This document shows positions 54,693 through 63,505 of a stretch of DNA of 64,000 nt, piece by piece. Source of the DNA: Flavobacterium sp. ASW18X. GTDB taxonomy: Bacteria > Bacteroidota > Bacteroidia > Flavobacteriales > Flavobacteriaceae. The first letter of the stretch is position 1. Every line of letters starts with the position of its first letter. The notes beneath the pieces are model-generated. The model was not told the origin of the DNA. It worked only from the letters and a program-made list of their open reading frames with translations, and did not search any database. The position numbers and the translations under genes were made by a program. The stretch is from positions 372,001-436,000 of the forward strand of contig NZ_SWKK01000008.1 in assembly GCF_005144745.1 (NCBI RefSeq), written 5' to 3'.

Positions 54693-55672
54693 TGTACAGA
54701 AATAGATATACGCATAAGAATATTAAGCTTCTTTATTATTTAAAAGGAGTATATCTAGAGGTGCTTACCAATACTAACATGCAATTCTCTATAGCTAAAG
54801 AATTAGCTGCCTTAACTACAAAGGAGTTAGAAACCGTAAAAACTAGGTTAAAGTATTATTGCAATATAGACCAAGAATTCAGTTTAACAGATTGCACTAT
54901 ACCTATACATCAACTAAAAAGACCTAAAAGAACAACTACCTATTATTTTGATTTAATTGAGTACACTCGCTATTTCAACACCAATTTAAAATTGAAGTAT
55001 CTTTTTGGAGATATTGTAGAAATACCAGAATTACCAACTTTGGTAAAGAGCAGGCCCATATTAGGACCCAATGAGAATTCAATCCTATTTAAATTTAATA
55101 AAATTAGACACTTTACATTTACGGATGATAGAAAGGGTTGGGCTACAAAAAAGGATGCTCTTATGGGTAGAGCAAATGTTAAACAAGAGCATAGAAGGGC
55201 ATTTTACAGAAAATATTTTGAACATCCATTGTGCAATCTAGGCCAGATTAATAAAAACACAACGCACGACCAATGGTATAAACCTAAAATTACGATTAAG
55301 GACCATCTTAAATACAAGTTTATTCTGTGTTTAGAAGGTAATGATGTAGCAAGTAATTTAAAGTGGGTAATGTCTTCTAATTCGTTAGCGGTGATGCCAA
55401 AACCAAAATTTGAAACCTGGTTTATGGAAGGGCACCTAAAACCCAACGAACATTATGTAGCTATAAAAGATGATTATTCTGATTTGGAGGAACGTTTAGA
55501 ATACTATTTAAGCAAGCCGCAAGCCGCAATTGAACTTACCCAACATGCCAATGCATATGTAAGGAGTTTTAGAAATGCTAAAATTGAAAATGCGCTGTGC
55601 TATTTGGTGCTAGAAAAGTATTTTGTAAAAAGTGGACAAATGAAACCCTTAAGTCAAGAATTCTACAATTAG
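54692..55672 (+). CDS. GT90 (CAP10-like) glycosyltransferase
   Basis: The 326-residue protein resembles bacterial GT90 enzymes that add sugars to LPS or capsule. The N-terminal half holds PILGPNENSILFKFNKIRHF and DDRKGWATKKDALMGRANVK. The C-terminal half holds the family core KYKFILCLEGNDVASNLKWV, MSSNSLAVMPKPKFETWFME and HYVAIKDDYSDLEERLEYYL. There is no signal peptide, so it acts on the cytoplasmic face. It begins on the TAATG overlap with bioD and is a passenger with no evident place in biotin synthesis. Confidence 0.85.
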   Translation: MYRNRYTHKNIKLLYYLKGVYLEVLTNTNMQFSIAKELAALTTKELETVKTRLKYYCNIDQEFSLTDCTIPIHQLKRPKRTTTYYFDLIEYTRYFNTNLKLKYLFGDIVEIPELPTLVKSRPILGPNENSILFKFNKIRHFTFTDDRKGWATKKDALMGRANVKQEHRRAFYRKYFEHPLCNLGQINKNTTHDQWYKPKITIKDHLKYKFILCLEGNDVASNLKWVMSSNSLAVMPKPKFETWFMEGHLKPNEHYVAIKDDYSDLEERLEYYLSKPQAAIELTQHANAYVRSFRNAKIENALCYLVLEKYFVKSGQMKPLSQEFYN

Positions 55673-55746
55673 TCTAGCTTTAAAAGTATCCCTTTAAAGG
55701 TATATATGAGTATTTTTGCTTTCTGAAAATCTAAAATACGTTAAGA

Positions 55747-57012
55747 TTGAATCTTTCAGAAAGAGATAAAAAATACATTTGGCATCCACTTACCCAACAT
55801 AAGTTACATCCTAACACATTGGCGATAACTAGGGCGCAAGGGGTGTATTTGTATGATGAAGCAGGGAAAAGTTATATCGATGGTATTTCTTCATGGTACA
55901 CTGCCGTTTACGGTCATTGTAACCCAATAATTACGAACCAAGTAGCGGCCCAAATGAAAACCTTAGACCAAATAGTGTTTAGTGGTTTTACCCATGAGCC
56001 TGCTGTAAAACTTTCCGAAGCGTTAATTGCCATATTACCAGATAATCAACAAAAATTATTTTTTAATGATAATGGTTCCACAGCAACAGAAGTGGGCATA
56101 AAAATGGCATTACAATATCATTTTAACCAAAAAAAACCTAGAAATAAGATTTTAGCTTTTGAAGAAGGGTTTCATGGTGATACTTTTGGAGCCATGTCTG
56201 CTTCTGGATTATCCGTTTACAATGGCCCTTTTGAAGAGCATTTTATAGCTGTAGAACGTATTCGCGTGCCTACAAAAGCAAATGTAGAAGAGGTTTTAGA
56301 GCACTTACAAAGCCTGTTGCAAACAGAAGATTTTGCAGGCTTTATCTATGAGCCTTTGGTACAAGGTGCAGCAGCAATGAAAATGCACGATGCAGAGGGT
56401 TTAGATAGTATGTTGCGTTTGTGTAAAAAATATGGAACTCTGACCATTGCAGATGAAGTAATGACCGGCTTTGGTAAAACAGGAACCATTTTTGCCTCGG
56501 ACCAGCTAGAGACCAAACCAGATATTATTTGTCTATCAAAAGCATTATCGGCTGGTTTGGTGCCCATGGCAATTACAAGTTGTTCTCAAGAAGTTTTTGA
56601 TAAGTTTTATTCTGATGATATTGGTAAAGGCTTGTTTCACGGGCATACGTATTCTGGCAACCCTTTAGCGTGCACGGCAGCATTAGCAGCTATTAATCTA
56701 TTACAGACAAAAGAAATTCAAGACGGAATTTCAAATGTAATTAAATGGCATAGCAACTTCGCACAAGAGATGGCATTGCATCCAAAAGTGGAAAACGTAC
56801 GCCAGCTTGGTGTTATTTTTGCGCTCGATCTAAAAGTGAAGATGGAGCGTTACGGAAATTTAAGGGATATGCTTTTTAAACACTTTATGGACCAAGGTGT
56901 TTTTTTAAGACCCTTAGGGAATACCATTTATATTTTAGCGCCATACATCATAAAAGAAGAGGAAATGCAGCATATTTATGCAGCTATTAGAAAAGCACTA
57001 GATTTATTTTAA
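55747..57012 (+). CDS. bioA: Adenosylmethionine--8-amino-7-oxononanoate aminotransferase
   Basis: The 421-residue class III aminotransferase converts 7-keto-8-aminopelargonate to 7,8-diaminopelargonate. IWHPLTQHKL at the N-terminus is characteristic of BioA. EEGFHGDTFGAMSASG, IADEVMTGFGKTG and the PLP lysine K265 (CLSKALSAG) follow. The start is TTG at 55747; an ATG within a few codons is not available. It is 74 bases after the GT90 gene and three bases before the ketosynthase gene. Confidence 0.93.
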   Translation: MNLSERDKKYIWHPLTQHKLHPNTLAITRAQGVYLYDEAGKSYIDGISSWYTAVYGHCNPIITNQVAAQMKTLDQIVFSGFTHEPAVKLSEALIAILPDNQQKLFFNDNGSTATEVGIKMALQYHFNQKKPRNKILAFEEGFHGDTFGAMSASGLSVYNGPFEEHFIAVERIRVPTKANVEEVLEHLQSLLQTEDFAGFIYEPLVQGAAAMKMHDAEGLDSMLRLCKKYGTLTIADEVMTGFGKTGTIFASDQLETKPDIICLSKALSAGLVPMAITSCSQEVFDKFYSDDIGKGLFHGHTYSGNPLACTAALAAINLLQTKEIQDGISNVIKWHSNFAQEMALHPKVENVRQLGVIFALDLKVKMERYGNLRDMLFKHFMDQGVFLRPLGNTIYILAPYIIKEEEMQHIYAAIRKALDLF

Positions 57013-57015
57013 GTT

Positions 57016-58170
57016 ATGTTTAAAAATCCAGTGTACATTACAGCATTAGGATCTATTTCGGCCTTAGGGCACACGGCAAGTCAGATTAAAGCTGCTTACA
57101 AAGAGGAGCACCATTACTTAAGCGAGATTCCGTTTAATACTACTAGCGTATGGGGAGCAAAATTAAATAAGACATCAGCCTTAGAAATTCAAAAACTTAA
57201 GGAAAGTGATTCTAAGTACAAATCATTAGACAATTCCGTTTTATACGCGCTATTTGCTGCTAGAAACGCGTTTAAAGCCTCGGGATGGGATGCTGCTACA
57301 GATTTTGGCATCAATATAGGCTCTTCGCGTGGCGCTACGGCGCTTTTTGAGGGATATCATAAAGAATTTTTAAAGGATGGAAAAACGGCAACATTGGCTT
57401 CTCCTACAACAACCTTAGGAAATATTTCTAGTTGGATTGCGCATGACTTAGGTACAAAAGGCCCAACAATCTCCCACTCTATTACCTGTAGTACTGCATT
57501 GCACGCCATGTTAAATGGCATAGTTTGGTTACAAAGCGGAATGGCAGAAAAATTTATGGTAGGCGGTAGTGAAGCTCCTTTAACCCCATTTACCATTGCA
57601 CAAATGAAAGCTTTAAAAGTGTATTCTAAAGAAAGTGGAGTCTATCCTTGCAGAGCAATGGATTTAAAGAAAGAAACGAACACTATGGTGCTTGGAGAAG
57701 GTGCGGCTGTTGCATGTTTAGAAACGGGTAACCCCAAAAATTACAGGGCTAAGATATTGGGAATAGGCTATGCAACTGAGCGGTTAAAACATAATGTCTC
57801 TATTTCTTCTGATGCGCAATGTTTTCAAGATGCTATGCAAATGGCCTTGCAAAATGCGGAGCTTTCCAGTGTAGATGCCATAGTTATGCATGCACCAGGA
57901 ACTATTAAAGGAGATACTTCAGAATATAACGCTATTCATAAAGTTTTTGGAGAAAACAGGCCCTTTTTAACGACCAATAAGTGGAAAATTGGGCACACCT
58001 TTGGAGCTTCAGGAATGTTAAGTTTAGAACTAGGATTGCTACTGTTAGAGCAACAGCAAGGTATTTCTTCGCCTTTTTATCAAAATATAAATAAGGAATC
58101 TTTCAAATCTGTGCTCATAAATGCAGTAGGTTTTGGCGGCAATGCAGTATCGGTAATCCTATCAAAATAA
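57016..58170 (+). CDS. KAS-II-like beta-ketoacyl synthase of the biotin operon
   Basis: The 384-residue protein has a FabF/FabB-like thiolase fold and a complete ketosynthase triad: Cys158 (SITCSTALHA), His292 (VMHAPGTIKGD) and His327 (NKWKIGHTFGASG). It therefore should condense an acyl thioester with malonyl-ACP or a similar unit. It starts three bases after bioA and precedes bioB, and no bioC, bioH or bioW is seen in the window. A role in building the pimeloyl chain is a reasonable inference. BioZ, which does this in some proteobacteria, is KAS-III-like, so this would be a different enzyme type. It could also be a fatty-acid or polyene enzyme kept here by chance. Confidence 0.88.
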   Translation: MFKNPVYITALGSISALGHTASQIKAAYKEEHHYLSEIPFNTTSVWGAKLNKTSALEIQKLKESDSKYKSLDNSVLYALFAARNAFKASGWDAATDFGINIGSSRGATALFEGYHKEFLKDGKTATLASPTTTLGNISSWIAHDLGTKGPTISHSITCSTALHAMLNGIVWLQSGMAEKFMVGGSEAPLTPFTIAQMKALKVYSKESGVYPCRAMDLKKETNTMVLGEGAAVACLETGNPKNYRAKILGIGYATERLKHNVSISSDAQCFQDAMQMALQNAELSSVDAIVMHAPGTIKGDTSEYNAIHKVFGENRPFLTTNKWKIGHTFGASGMLSLELGLLLLEQQQGISSPFYQNINKESFKSVLINAVGFGGNAVSVILSK

Positions 58171-58236
58171 ATTCTACTTTAAAAATGTTGATACTACAAC
58201 AAAACTAATTTTTATTAGAATATCATTCGTAATACC

Positions 58237-58244
58237 TATTTTTG
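58237..58244 (+). promoter_or_regulatory. Promoter -7 box (TATTTTTG) of bioB
   Basis: TATTTTTG matches TAnnTTTG and lies 21 bases before the ATG at 58266. It makes an upstream TTG start at 58242 impossible and gives bioB a promoter of its own. CTAAT/ATTAG with a 4-base loop (58206-58219) is just upstream. Confidence 0.6.
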
Positions 58245-58265
58245 ACCATCCAAAATAATGGAACT

Positions 58266-59366
58266 ATGACAGAGACGAGACATAATTGGACCAAAGAAGA
58301 GATATTGGAAATTTATAACAAGCCAATGATGGATTTGTTGTTTGAAGCTGCTAATATACATAGACAGTATCACGACCCCAATACGGTTCAGGTGTCTACT
58401 TTGTTATCTATTAAAACCGGTGGTTGCCCAGAAGATTGTGGTTATTGCCCACAGGCTGCAAGATACCATACAGATATAGAAGGCAACGACCTAATGAGTG
58501 TAAACCAAGTTAAAGCGCAAGCACTCAGAGCAAAAGCCTCTGGTAGCTCAAGGGTATGTATGGGAGCTGCCTGGCGTAATGTAAAAGACGGCCCAGAATT
58601 TGACCAAGTACTAGAGATGGTGCGTACTATTAATAAGCTAGACATGGAGGTTTGTTGTACCTTGGGTATGCTTACAGAAAACCAAGCCCAACGTTTAGCA
58701 GAAGCAGGTTTATATGCCTATAATCATAACTTAGATACATCAGAAGAATATTACAAAGAAGTAATATCTACTCGTGGATTTGAAGACCGTTTACAAACTA
58801 TTGACAACGTAAGGAAAACCAATGTTACTGTTTGTTCTGGCGGAATCATTGGTATGGGAGAAAAAGTAGAAGACCGTGCAGGAATGTTAGTCGCACTTTC
58901 TACTCTTGACCCACAACCAGAATCTGTGCCAATTAATGCCCTAGTTTCCGTAGATGGAACTCCTATGGAAAATGAGAAGCCTGTAGAAATTTGGGAAATG
59001 ATTCGTATGGTAGCTACTACGCGTATTGTGATGCCAAAAACCCAGGTTCGTTTATCTGCTGGTAGAACAAGTATGAGCAGAGAGGGGCAGGCCATGTGTT
59101 TCTTTGCTGGTGCCAATAGCATATTTGCAGGAGATAAACTTTTAACTACACCAAATCCGGATGTTAATGAGGATATGGAAATGTTTAAAACCTTAGGTTT
59201 AATTCCGCAGAAACCCTTTGTAAAAGGAGCGCAGCCTAAGACAGTAGCGGCAGAAGATTCACAATTTGAAGCCATGGGCGAAAAACCTAAATGGAGCAGA
59301 CCAGGGCATAAAATTGACCGTAATGAAGCCGCAAAGGAGAAAGCAAAAGTCCTTACTAAAAGTTAA
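58266..59366 (+). CDS. bioB: Biotin synthase
   Basis: The 366-residue radical-SAM enzyme inserts sulfur into dethiobiotin. The SAM cluster cysteines are C54, C58 and C61 (GGCPEDCGYC). The cluster that donates sulfur is served by the later conserved residues in VCMGAAWRN, EVCCTLGML and VTVCSGGIIGMGE, and RLSAGRTSM carries the conserved Arg. The start ATG at 58266 is chosen because the promoter box at 58237-58244 overlaps the alternative TTG. It is the last biotin gene and is followed by a gene with its own promoter. Confidence 0.95.
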   Translation: MTETRHNWTKEEILEIYNKPMMDLLFEAANIHRQYHDPNTVQVSTLLSIKTGGCPEDCGYCPQAARYHTDIEGNDLMSVNQVKAQALRAKASGSSRVCMGAAWRNVKDGPEFDQVLEMVRTINKLDMEVCCTLGMLTENQAQRLAEAGLYAYNHNLDTSEEYYKEVISTRGFEDRLQTIDNVRKTNVTVCSGGIIGMGEKVEDRAGMLVALSTLDPQPESVPINALVSVDGTPMENEKPVEIWEMIRMVATTRIVMPKTQVRLSAGRTSMSREGQAMCFFAGANSIFAGDKLLTTPNPDVNEDMEMFKTLGLIPQKPFVKGAQPKTVAAEDSQFEAMGEKPKWSRPGHKIDRNEAAKEKAKVLTKS

Positions 59367-59394
59367 GAAAAGGTTACCTACCCCATCATTTTAC

Positions 59395-59402
59395 TATTTT
59401 TG
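59395..59402 (+). promoter_or_regulatory. Promoter -7 box (TATTTTTG) before the cupin/JmjC-like gene
   Basis: TATTTTTG is identical to the bioB box and lies 20 bases before the TTG start at 59423, nearly the same spacing as at bioB. Confidence 0.55.
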
Positions 59403-59422
59403 TAGATTAAATTAGTTTTAGA

Positions 59423-60280
59423 TTGAAATTGAATCTACAGCAAATTCCAAGAGTAAAAACCTTGACAAAGGAGGCTTTTCTACACGATTATTTTAGACCC
59501 CAAAAACCTGTGGTTATAGAAGAAATGATTGCAGATTGGCCAGCCTACAGTAAATGGAATTTGGACTACATGAAAAAAGTAGCAGGGGATATTGAAGTTC
59601 CTTTGTATGATGATAGACCCGTAAAGCACGATGAAGGTTTTAATGAACCGCATGCGAAAATGAAAATGGCCGCTTATGTGGATTTACTGAAAAAAGAACC
59701 TACCAAATACCGAATTTTTCTGTGGAATATTCTTAAAGAAGTGCCACAACTGCAAAAAGATTTTAGTTTTCCAGACTTTGGAATTAGATTAATGAAAGGC
59801 CTGCCCATGCTTTTTTTTGGCGGAAAAGACTCGTATACCTTTATGCATTACGATATTGATTTGGCCAATATTTTTCATTTTCATTTTGAAGGTAAAAAAG
59901 AGTGTATACTTTTTTCGCAGTCCGAAACCAAACATTTGTACAAGGTGCCCCACTCTTTAATTACTAGAGAGGATATAGATTTTTCCAATCCAGATGTTAG
60001 CCAATGGCCAGCATTAAAAAACGCAAAAGGCTATATTACCCAATTAGAACATGGCAATGTACTGTACATTCCAGAAGGCTACTGGCACTACATGCGGTAT
60101 ATTACGCCAGGTTTTAGCATGAGTTTAAGGGCTATTGCCAGAAAACCTAAAAATTTTGCAAAAGCCCTTTATAATATTTTTCTGATGCGTCATTTTGATA
60201 ATGCCATGCGTAAATGGAAGGGCCAAGCTTGGATAGACTATAAAAACCAACAGGCAGTGGTAAGAACCAATGCCCGTTAG
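59423..60280 (+). CDS. Cupin-like / JmjC-type Fe(II) 2-oxoglutarate oxygenase
   Basis: The 285-residue protein resembles the cupin_8/JmjC family. The iron ligands are seen as His142 and Asp144 (FMHYDID) and His222 (YIPEGYWHYMRYI). KPVVIEEMIADWPAYSKWNL near the N-terminus is also typical of hypoxia-factor-inhibitor-like oxygenases, which hydroxylate proteins or tRNA bases. No target is evident. The start is TTG, 20 bases after a promoter box; the next in-frame start would remove conserved residues. It lies after bioB and is convergent with the ABC permease gene. Confidence 0.83.
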   Translation: MKLNLQQIPRVKTLTKEAFLHDYFRPQKPVVIEEMIADWPAYSKWNLDYMKKVAGDIEVPLYDDRPVKHDEGFNEPHAKMKMAAYVDLLKKEPTKYRIFLWNILKEVPQLQKDFSFPDFGIRLMKGLPMLFFGGKDSYTFMHYDIDLANIFHFHFEGKKECILFSQSETKHLYKVPHSLITREDIDFSNPDVSQWPALKNAKGYITQLEHGNVLYIPEGYWHYMRYITPGFSMSLRAIARKPKNFAKALYNIFLMRHFDNAMRKWKGQAWIDYKNQQAVVRTNAR

Positions 60281-60298
60281 TTCTGGGTTGGTCTGTGG

Positions 60299-62731
60299 TT
60301 ATTCGTATTTTAAATGTGCTACTAAATCTATCTTTAGTGCCTTTAGTGCTTGTATTAAAATTACGGCTAAGGTTAGGGTTAACATAAGTGCCATGGTAAT
60401 TGCAAAAGGTGCCAAGGGCACATTTATTCGGTATGCAAAATCTTCTAGCCACCTATCTGCCAACAAATAAGAAATAGGTAAGGCAATGCTCAATGCTATT
60501 ACTGCAATTAATATAAACTCTTTTATCAAGCTTAATATCAAAGTTTTTTCAGATGCTCCCAATGTTTTACGGATGGCCACTTCTTTGTAGCGTTGTTGCA
60601 CACTATGAGATGCTATTGCAAACAATCCTAAAAGCGAAATGAATATCATTAAGAACGATAAAATGGTCACCAAGGTTTCTAAGCGTTTTTGTTTTGCGAA
60701 TGTCTTGGCAAAATTCTGGTCTAAAAACTCGTATTTAAATGGAAATCTAGGTTCAATACTTTGGGTCCAAAAATCCTCAATGCTTGCTACGGTTTCGGTA
60801 ATAGCAGTGCCATTTAATCTTACCATTAAATGGGTAGGTTTACCCCAATCTCCGGTTTCCCCTTTTAAATAGGGCATATACAGGGCAGGGTATGCTCCTT
60901 GGTCAAAACCCTTGGCAATGTAATTGTCTACAACGCCAATGATAGTGCCTTTATACCCCCAATATTCTACTTGTTTTCCTATGGGGTCTTTAAATTGAAA
61001 GTTAGAAACCAATTTTTGGTTTACAATAATCTCATTGGCGTAAATGGTATCCCCATCATTATCCAAGAATACTTGAGAGGTGTCAACATCCATCCAATCT
61101 TTGGTAAAGTTTTTACCCTTATTCAGTTTTATACCCATGGTAGGTATAAAATCAGCATCAATAAAATGCATATCTGCTTGGAAACTCAGTTCTTGATAAT
61201 CCACGTTAGAATTGGAGCCAAAGCCAGCATACGTGCCAGGAGGTCTGGTGCCAGTAGCCACCGCGGCAACACCATCTATCTTTCTAAGTTCTTGTTTAAA
61301 AGTAGCTAACTTATTATGGGTCTCTCCTGCATTTCTAATGTTTATAATTAACATCTGTTCTTTGGTAAAACCCAAATCTCTGTTATTCATGTAATGCAAT
61401 TGCGATTTGATTACAAATGCAGAAATAAGAAAGATGCCAGAAATGCAAAACTGAAATACAATCATGCCTCGCTTTAACTTTTGGCCACTTTTAGACCTAC
61501 TAAAATTGCCTTTTAAAACTTTTACCGGATTAAATTGACTTAGGTAAATGCCTGGAAATAATCCGGAAATTAAAATTAAGATGGTGATTATACCAAAGCC
61601 CCACCACCATTTGTTGTATGCACTTAGCAACTCCAAATCAGTGCCCATTAAGGTGTTAAAAGGAGGCAATACAATTTCTATTAATGCCAAGGATACCAAC
61701 AAAGCAAGAGCACATTGCAGGGCAACCTCAAAAATAAATTGGGCTATAACTTTTAGTTTAGACGTTCCTAATGTTTTTCTAATGGCAACTTCTTTGGCAC
61801 GTTTAGTGGCTCCAGAAATGCTTAAATTGATAAAGTTGATGGCAGAAATAACCAAAATAAGCAGCGCAAAAACAGCTAGAATGTAAAGCGTGTTGGCTCC
61901 TTTCCCCATTAAAGCCTTACCAAAAAGATGTCTATCGGCAAGGTTTTCAATGTACATGGCTTCTTCTTTTTGTTCCAAATATTGCTCGTAGGTTATACCC
62001 CAGGATTCGTAGGTGTTTTGATCGTAGAATTCATCAAACTTTTTATTAAATGCGGCCACATCTACTCCCTTATGCAGCATAAAATATGCATCGTAATTAA
62101 AATTGCCCCAGTGGTCATTATTGTCGGCTTTTAAGTCCATTAAACGTAAAACGGAATGTTTCTCATCACTTGGAAAACCATCGGTTCTGTATACTGCGGC
62201 AATAGTAAAATTGTAGGGTTCGTTGCGGTATAAAGACGCTATGGTTTCTCCAACAGGATTTACATCGCCAAATAATTCCTTAGAGAATTCTTCGCTTAAT
62301 ACCAATTGGCTATCGTCCTTAAAAAGATTTGTAGTATCCCCATATTTTATGGGATAGGGAAAAAATTTAAAGAAATTGGCTGTGGTGCGTTTGGCACTAG
62401 AGATAACTTTTTTGCCGTCTTTATTAAACAAGATGCCACTGTCATAATTCATTATTAAGGCGTCTTCTAGCTCTGGGAGTTGTTCAAGTGCAGTTTTAAC
62501 CATAATGCGGGGTGCACTTTCCCAGACTTCGCCATTGTCAAAAAGGCGTATAGGACGGTAAATACGGTCTAGGTTAGGATTCCATTTTTCATAACTCAGC
62601 TCTTTACTTACAAATAGAAGAATAAGAACAAATGTGGTAACACCAAGAACTAACCCTAATATGTTGATGATAGGGTATAACGGACTTTTCTTAAGGTGCC
62701 TTGTGAAAATTCTTAACCAGGAATAAATCAT
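60299..62731 (-). CDS. ABC transporter permease, MacB/FtsX family
   Basis: The 810-residue protein has two MacB-type modules. Each has an N-terminal helix (IINILGLVLGVTTFVLILLF), a large periplasmic domain (about 45-270 and 440-660) and FtsX helices (VISAINFINLSISGATKRAK, ILSFLMIFISLLGLFAIASH). The repeated KEVAIRKTLG element occurs once per half, near residues 320 and 710. The total is eight hydrophobic helices. It should work with the ATPase at 62756 and the adaptor at 63506 to move a substrate from the periplasm outwards. The substrate is unknown. Confidence 0.88.
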   Translation of the reverse strand: MIYSWLRIFTRHLKKSPLYPIINILGLVLGVTTFVLILLFVSKELSYEKWNPNLDRIYRPIRLFDNGEVWESAPRIMVKTALEQLPELEDALIMNYDSGILFNKDGKKVISSAKRTTANFFKFFPYPIKYGDTTNLFKDDSQLVLSEEFSKELFGDVNPVGETIASLYRNEPYNFTIAAVYRTDGFPSDEKHSVLRLMDLKADNNDHWGNFNYDAYFMLHKGVDVAAFNKKFDEFYDQNTYESWGITYEQYLEQKEEAMYIENLADRHLFGKALMGKGANTLYILAVFALLILVISAINFINLSISGATKRAKEVAIRKTLGTSKLKVIAQFIFEVALQCALALLVSLALIEIVLPPFNTLMGTDLELLSAYNKWWWGFGIITILILISGLFPGIYLSQFNPVKVLKGNFSRSKSGQKLKRGMIVFQFCISGIFLISAFVIKSQLHYMNNRDLGFTKEQMLIINIRNAGETHNKLATFKQELRKIDGVAAVATGTRPPGTYAGFGSNSNVDYQELSFQADMHFIDADFIPTMGIKLNKGKNFTKDWMDVDTSQVFLDNDGDTIYANEIIVNQKLVSNFQFKDPIGKQVEYWGYKGTIIGVVDNYIAKGFDQGAYPALYMPYLKGETGDWGKPTHLMVRLNGTAITETVASIEDFWTQSIEPRFPFKYEFLDQNFAKTFAKQKRLETLVTILSFLMIFISLLGLFAIASHSVQQRYKEVAIRKTLGASEKTLILSLIKEFILIAVIALSIALPISYLLADRWLEDFAYRINVPLAPFAITMALMLTLTLAVILIQALKALKIDLVAHLKYE

Positions 62732-62755
62732 GATTGTTCGTTTTTTGATGGATGA

Positions 62756-63451
62756 TTAAACTATGGCTACTTGTCTTTGATTCTCTTTTTCCATTAAGAT
62801 ATTACCATCTTTTAGAGTTACGATTCGGTTGCTAAAACTGGCGTCATAACTAGAATGGGTTACCATTAAAATGGTAGAACCTTGATGGTTAAGCTCAGAC
62901 AACAACTCCATTACCTCATTGCCATTGGTGCTGTCCAGATTACCGGTAGGTTCATCTGCCAAAATTATTTTTGGGGTGGTCACCAATGCACGGGCAACGG
63001 CAACGCGTTGTTGTTGCCCACCAGAGAGCTGTTGTGGATAATGTTTATTTCTATGTGCAATATTTAAACGCTCCATTACGGCGATTACTCGTTCTTTGCG
63101 TTCTTTTTTAGCAATATTGTTGTAAACAAGTGGCAATTCTATATTCTCATACACATTAAGCTCGTCTATTAAATTAAAGTTCTGAAAAATGAAACCGATG
63201 TTTTCTTTCCGTACTTGGGCTCTGTCTTTTTCTTTTAGGCCATGCATTTCTTGTCCTAAAAATTGATAACTCCCGCTATCAAAAGAATCTAACAAGCCTA
63301 TAACGTTAAGTAAAGTAGATTTGCCGCACCCAGACGGTCCCATAATGGCCATAAAATCGCCTTGGTTTACCTGTAAAGAAATTTGGTTTAAAGCAGTAGT
63401 TTCTACTTCTTCAGTACTGTAGGTTTTTAAAAGTTGCTGTATAGTAATCAT
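62756..63451 (-). CDS. ABC transporter ATP-binding protein, MacB/LolD type
   Basis: The 231-residue ATPase has Walker [10 protein letters not shown] (near residue 40), the Q-loop segment [20 protein letters not shown], the signature [15 protein letters not shown] and Walker [14 protein letters not shown]. The wording is that of MacB/LolD-class exporters. It lies 24 bases before the permease gene and 54 bases after the adaptor gene on the minus strand, so the three form an operon. Confidence 0.93.
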   Translation of the reverse strand: MITIQQLLKTYSTEEVETTALNQISLQVNQGDFMAIMGPSGCGKSTLLNVIGLLDSFDSGSYQFLGQEMHGLKEKDRAQVRKENIGFIFQNFNLIDELNVYENIELPLVYNNIAKKERKERVIAVMERLNIAHRNKHYPQQLSGGQQQRVAVARALVTTPKIILADEPTGNLDSTNGNEVMELLSELNHQGSTILMVTHSSYDASFSNRIVTLKDGNILMEKENQRQVAIV

Positions 63452-63505
63452 GCTAAAACGTTTAAAATTAGATTGATGATGAATTTTATTAACTGTATCA
63501 TGGTT

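Noticed and set aside
58751-59275. A 174-codon open frame antisense to bioB
   Set aside because: It mirrors the conserved bioB frame, has no family features and no promoter; it reflects the codon use of bioB.
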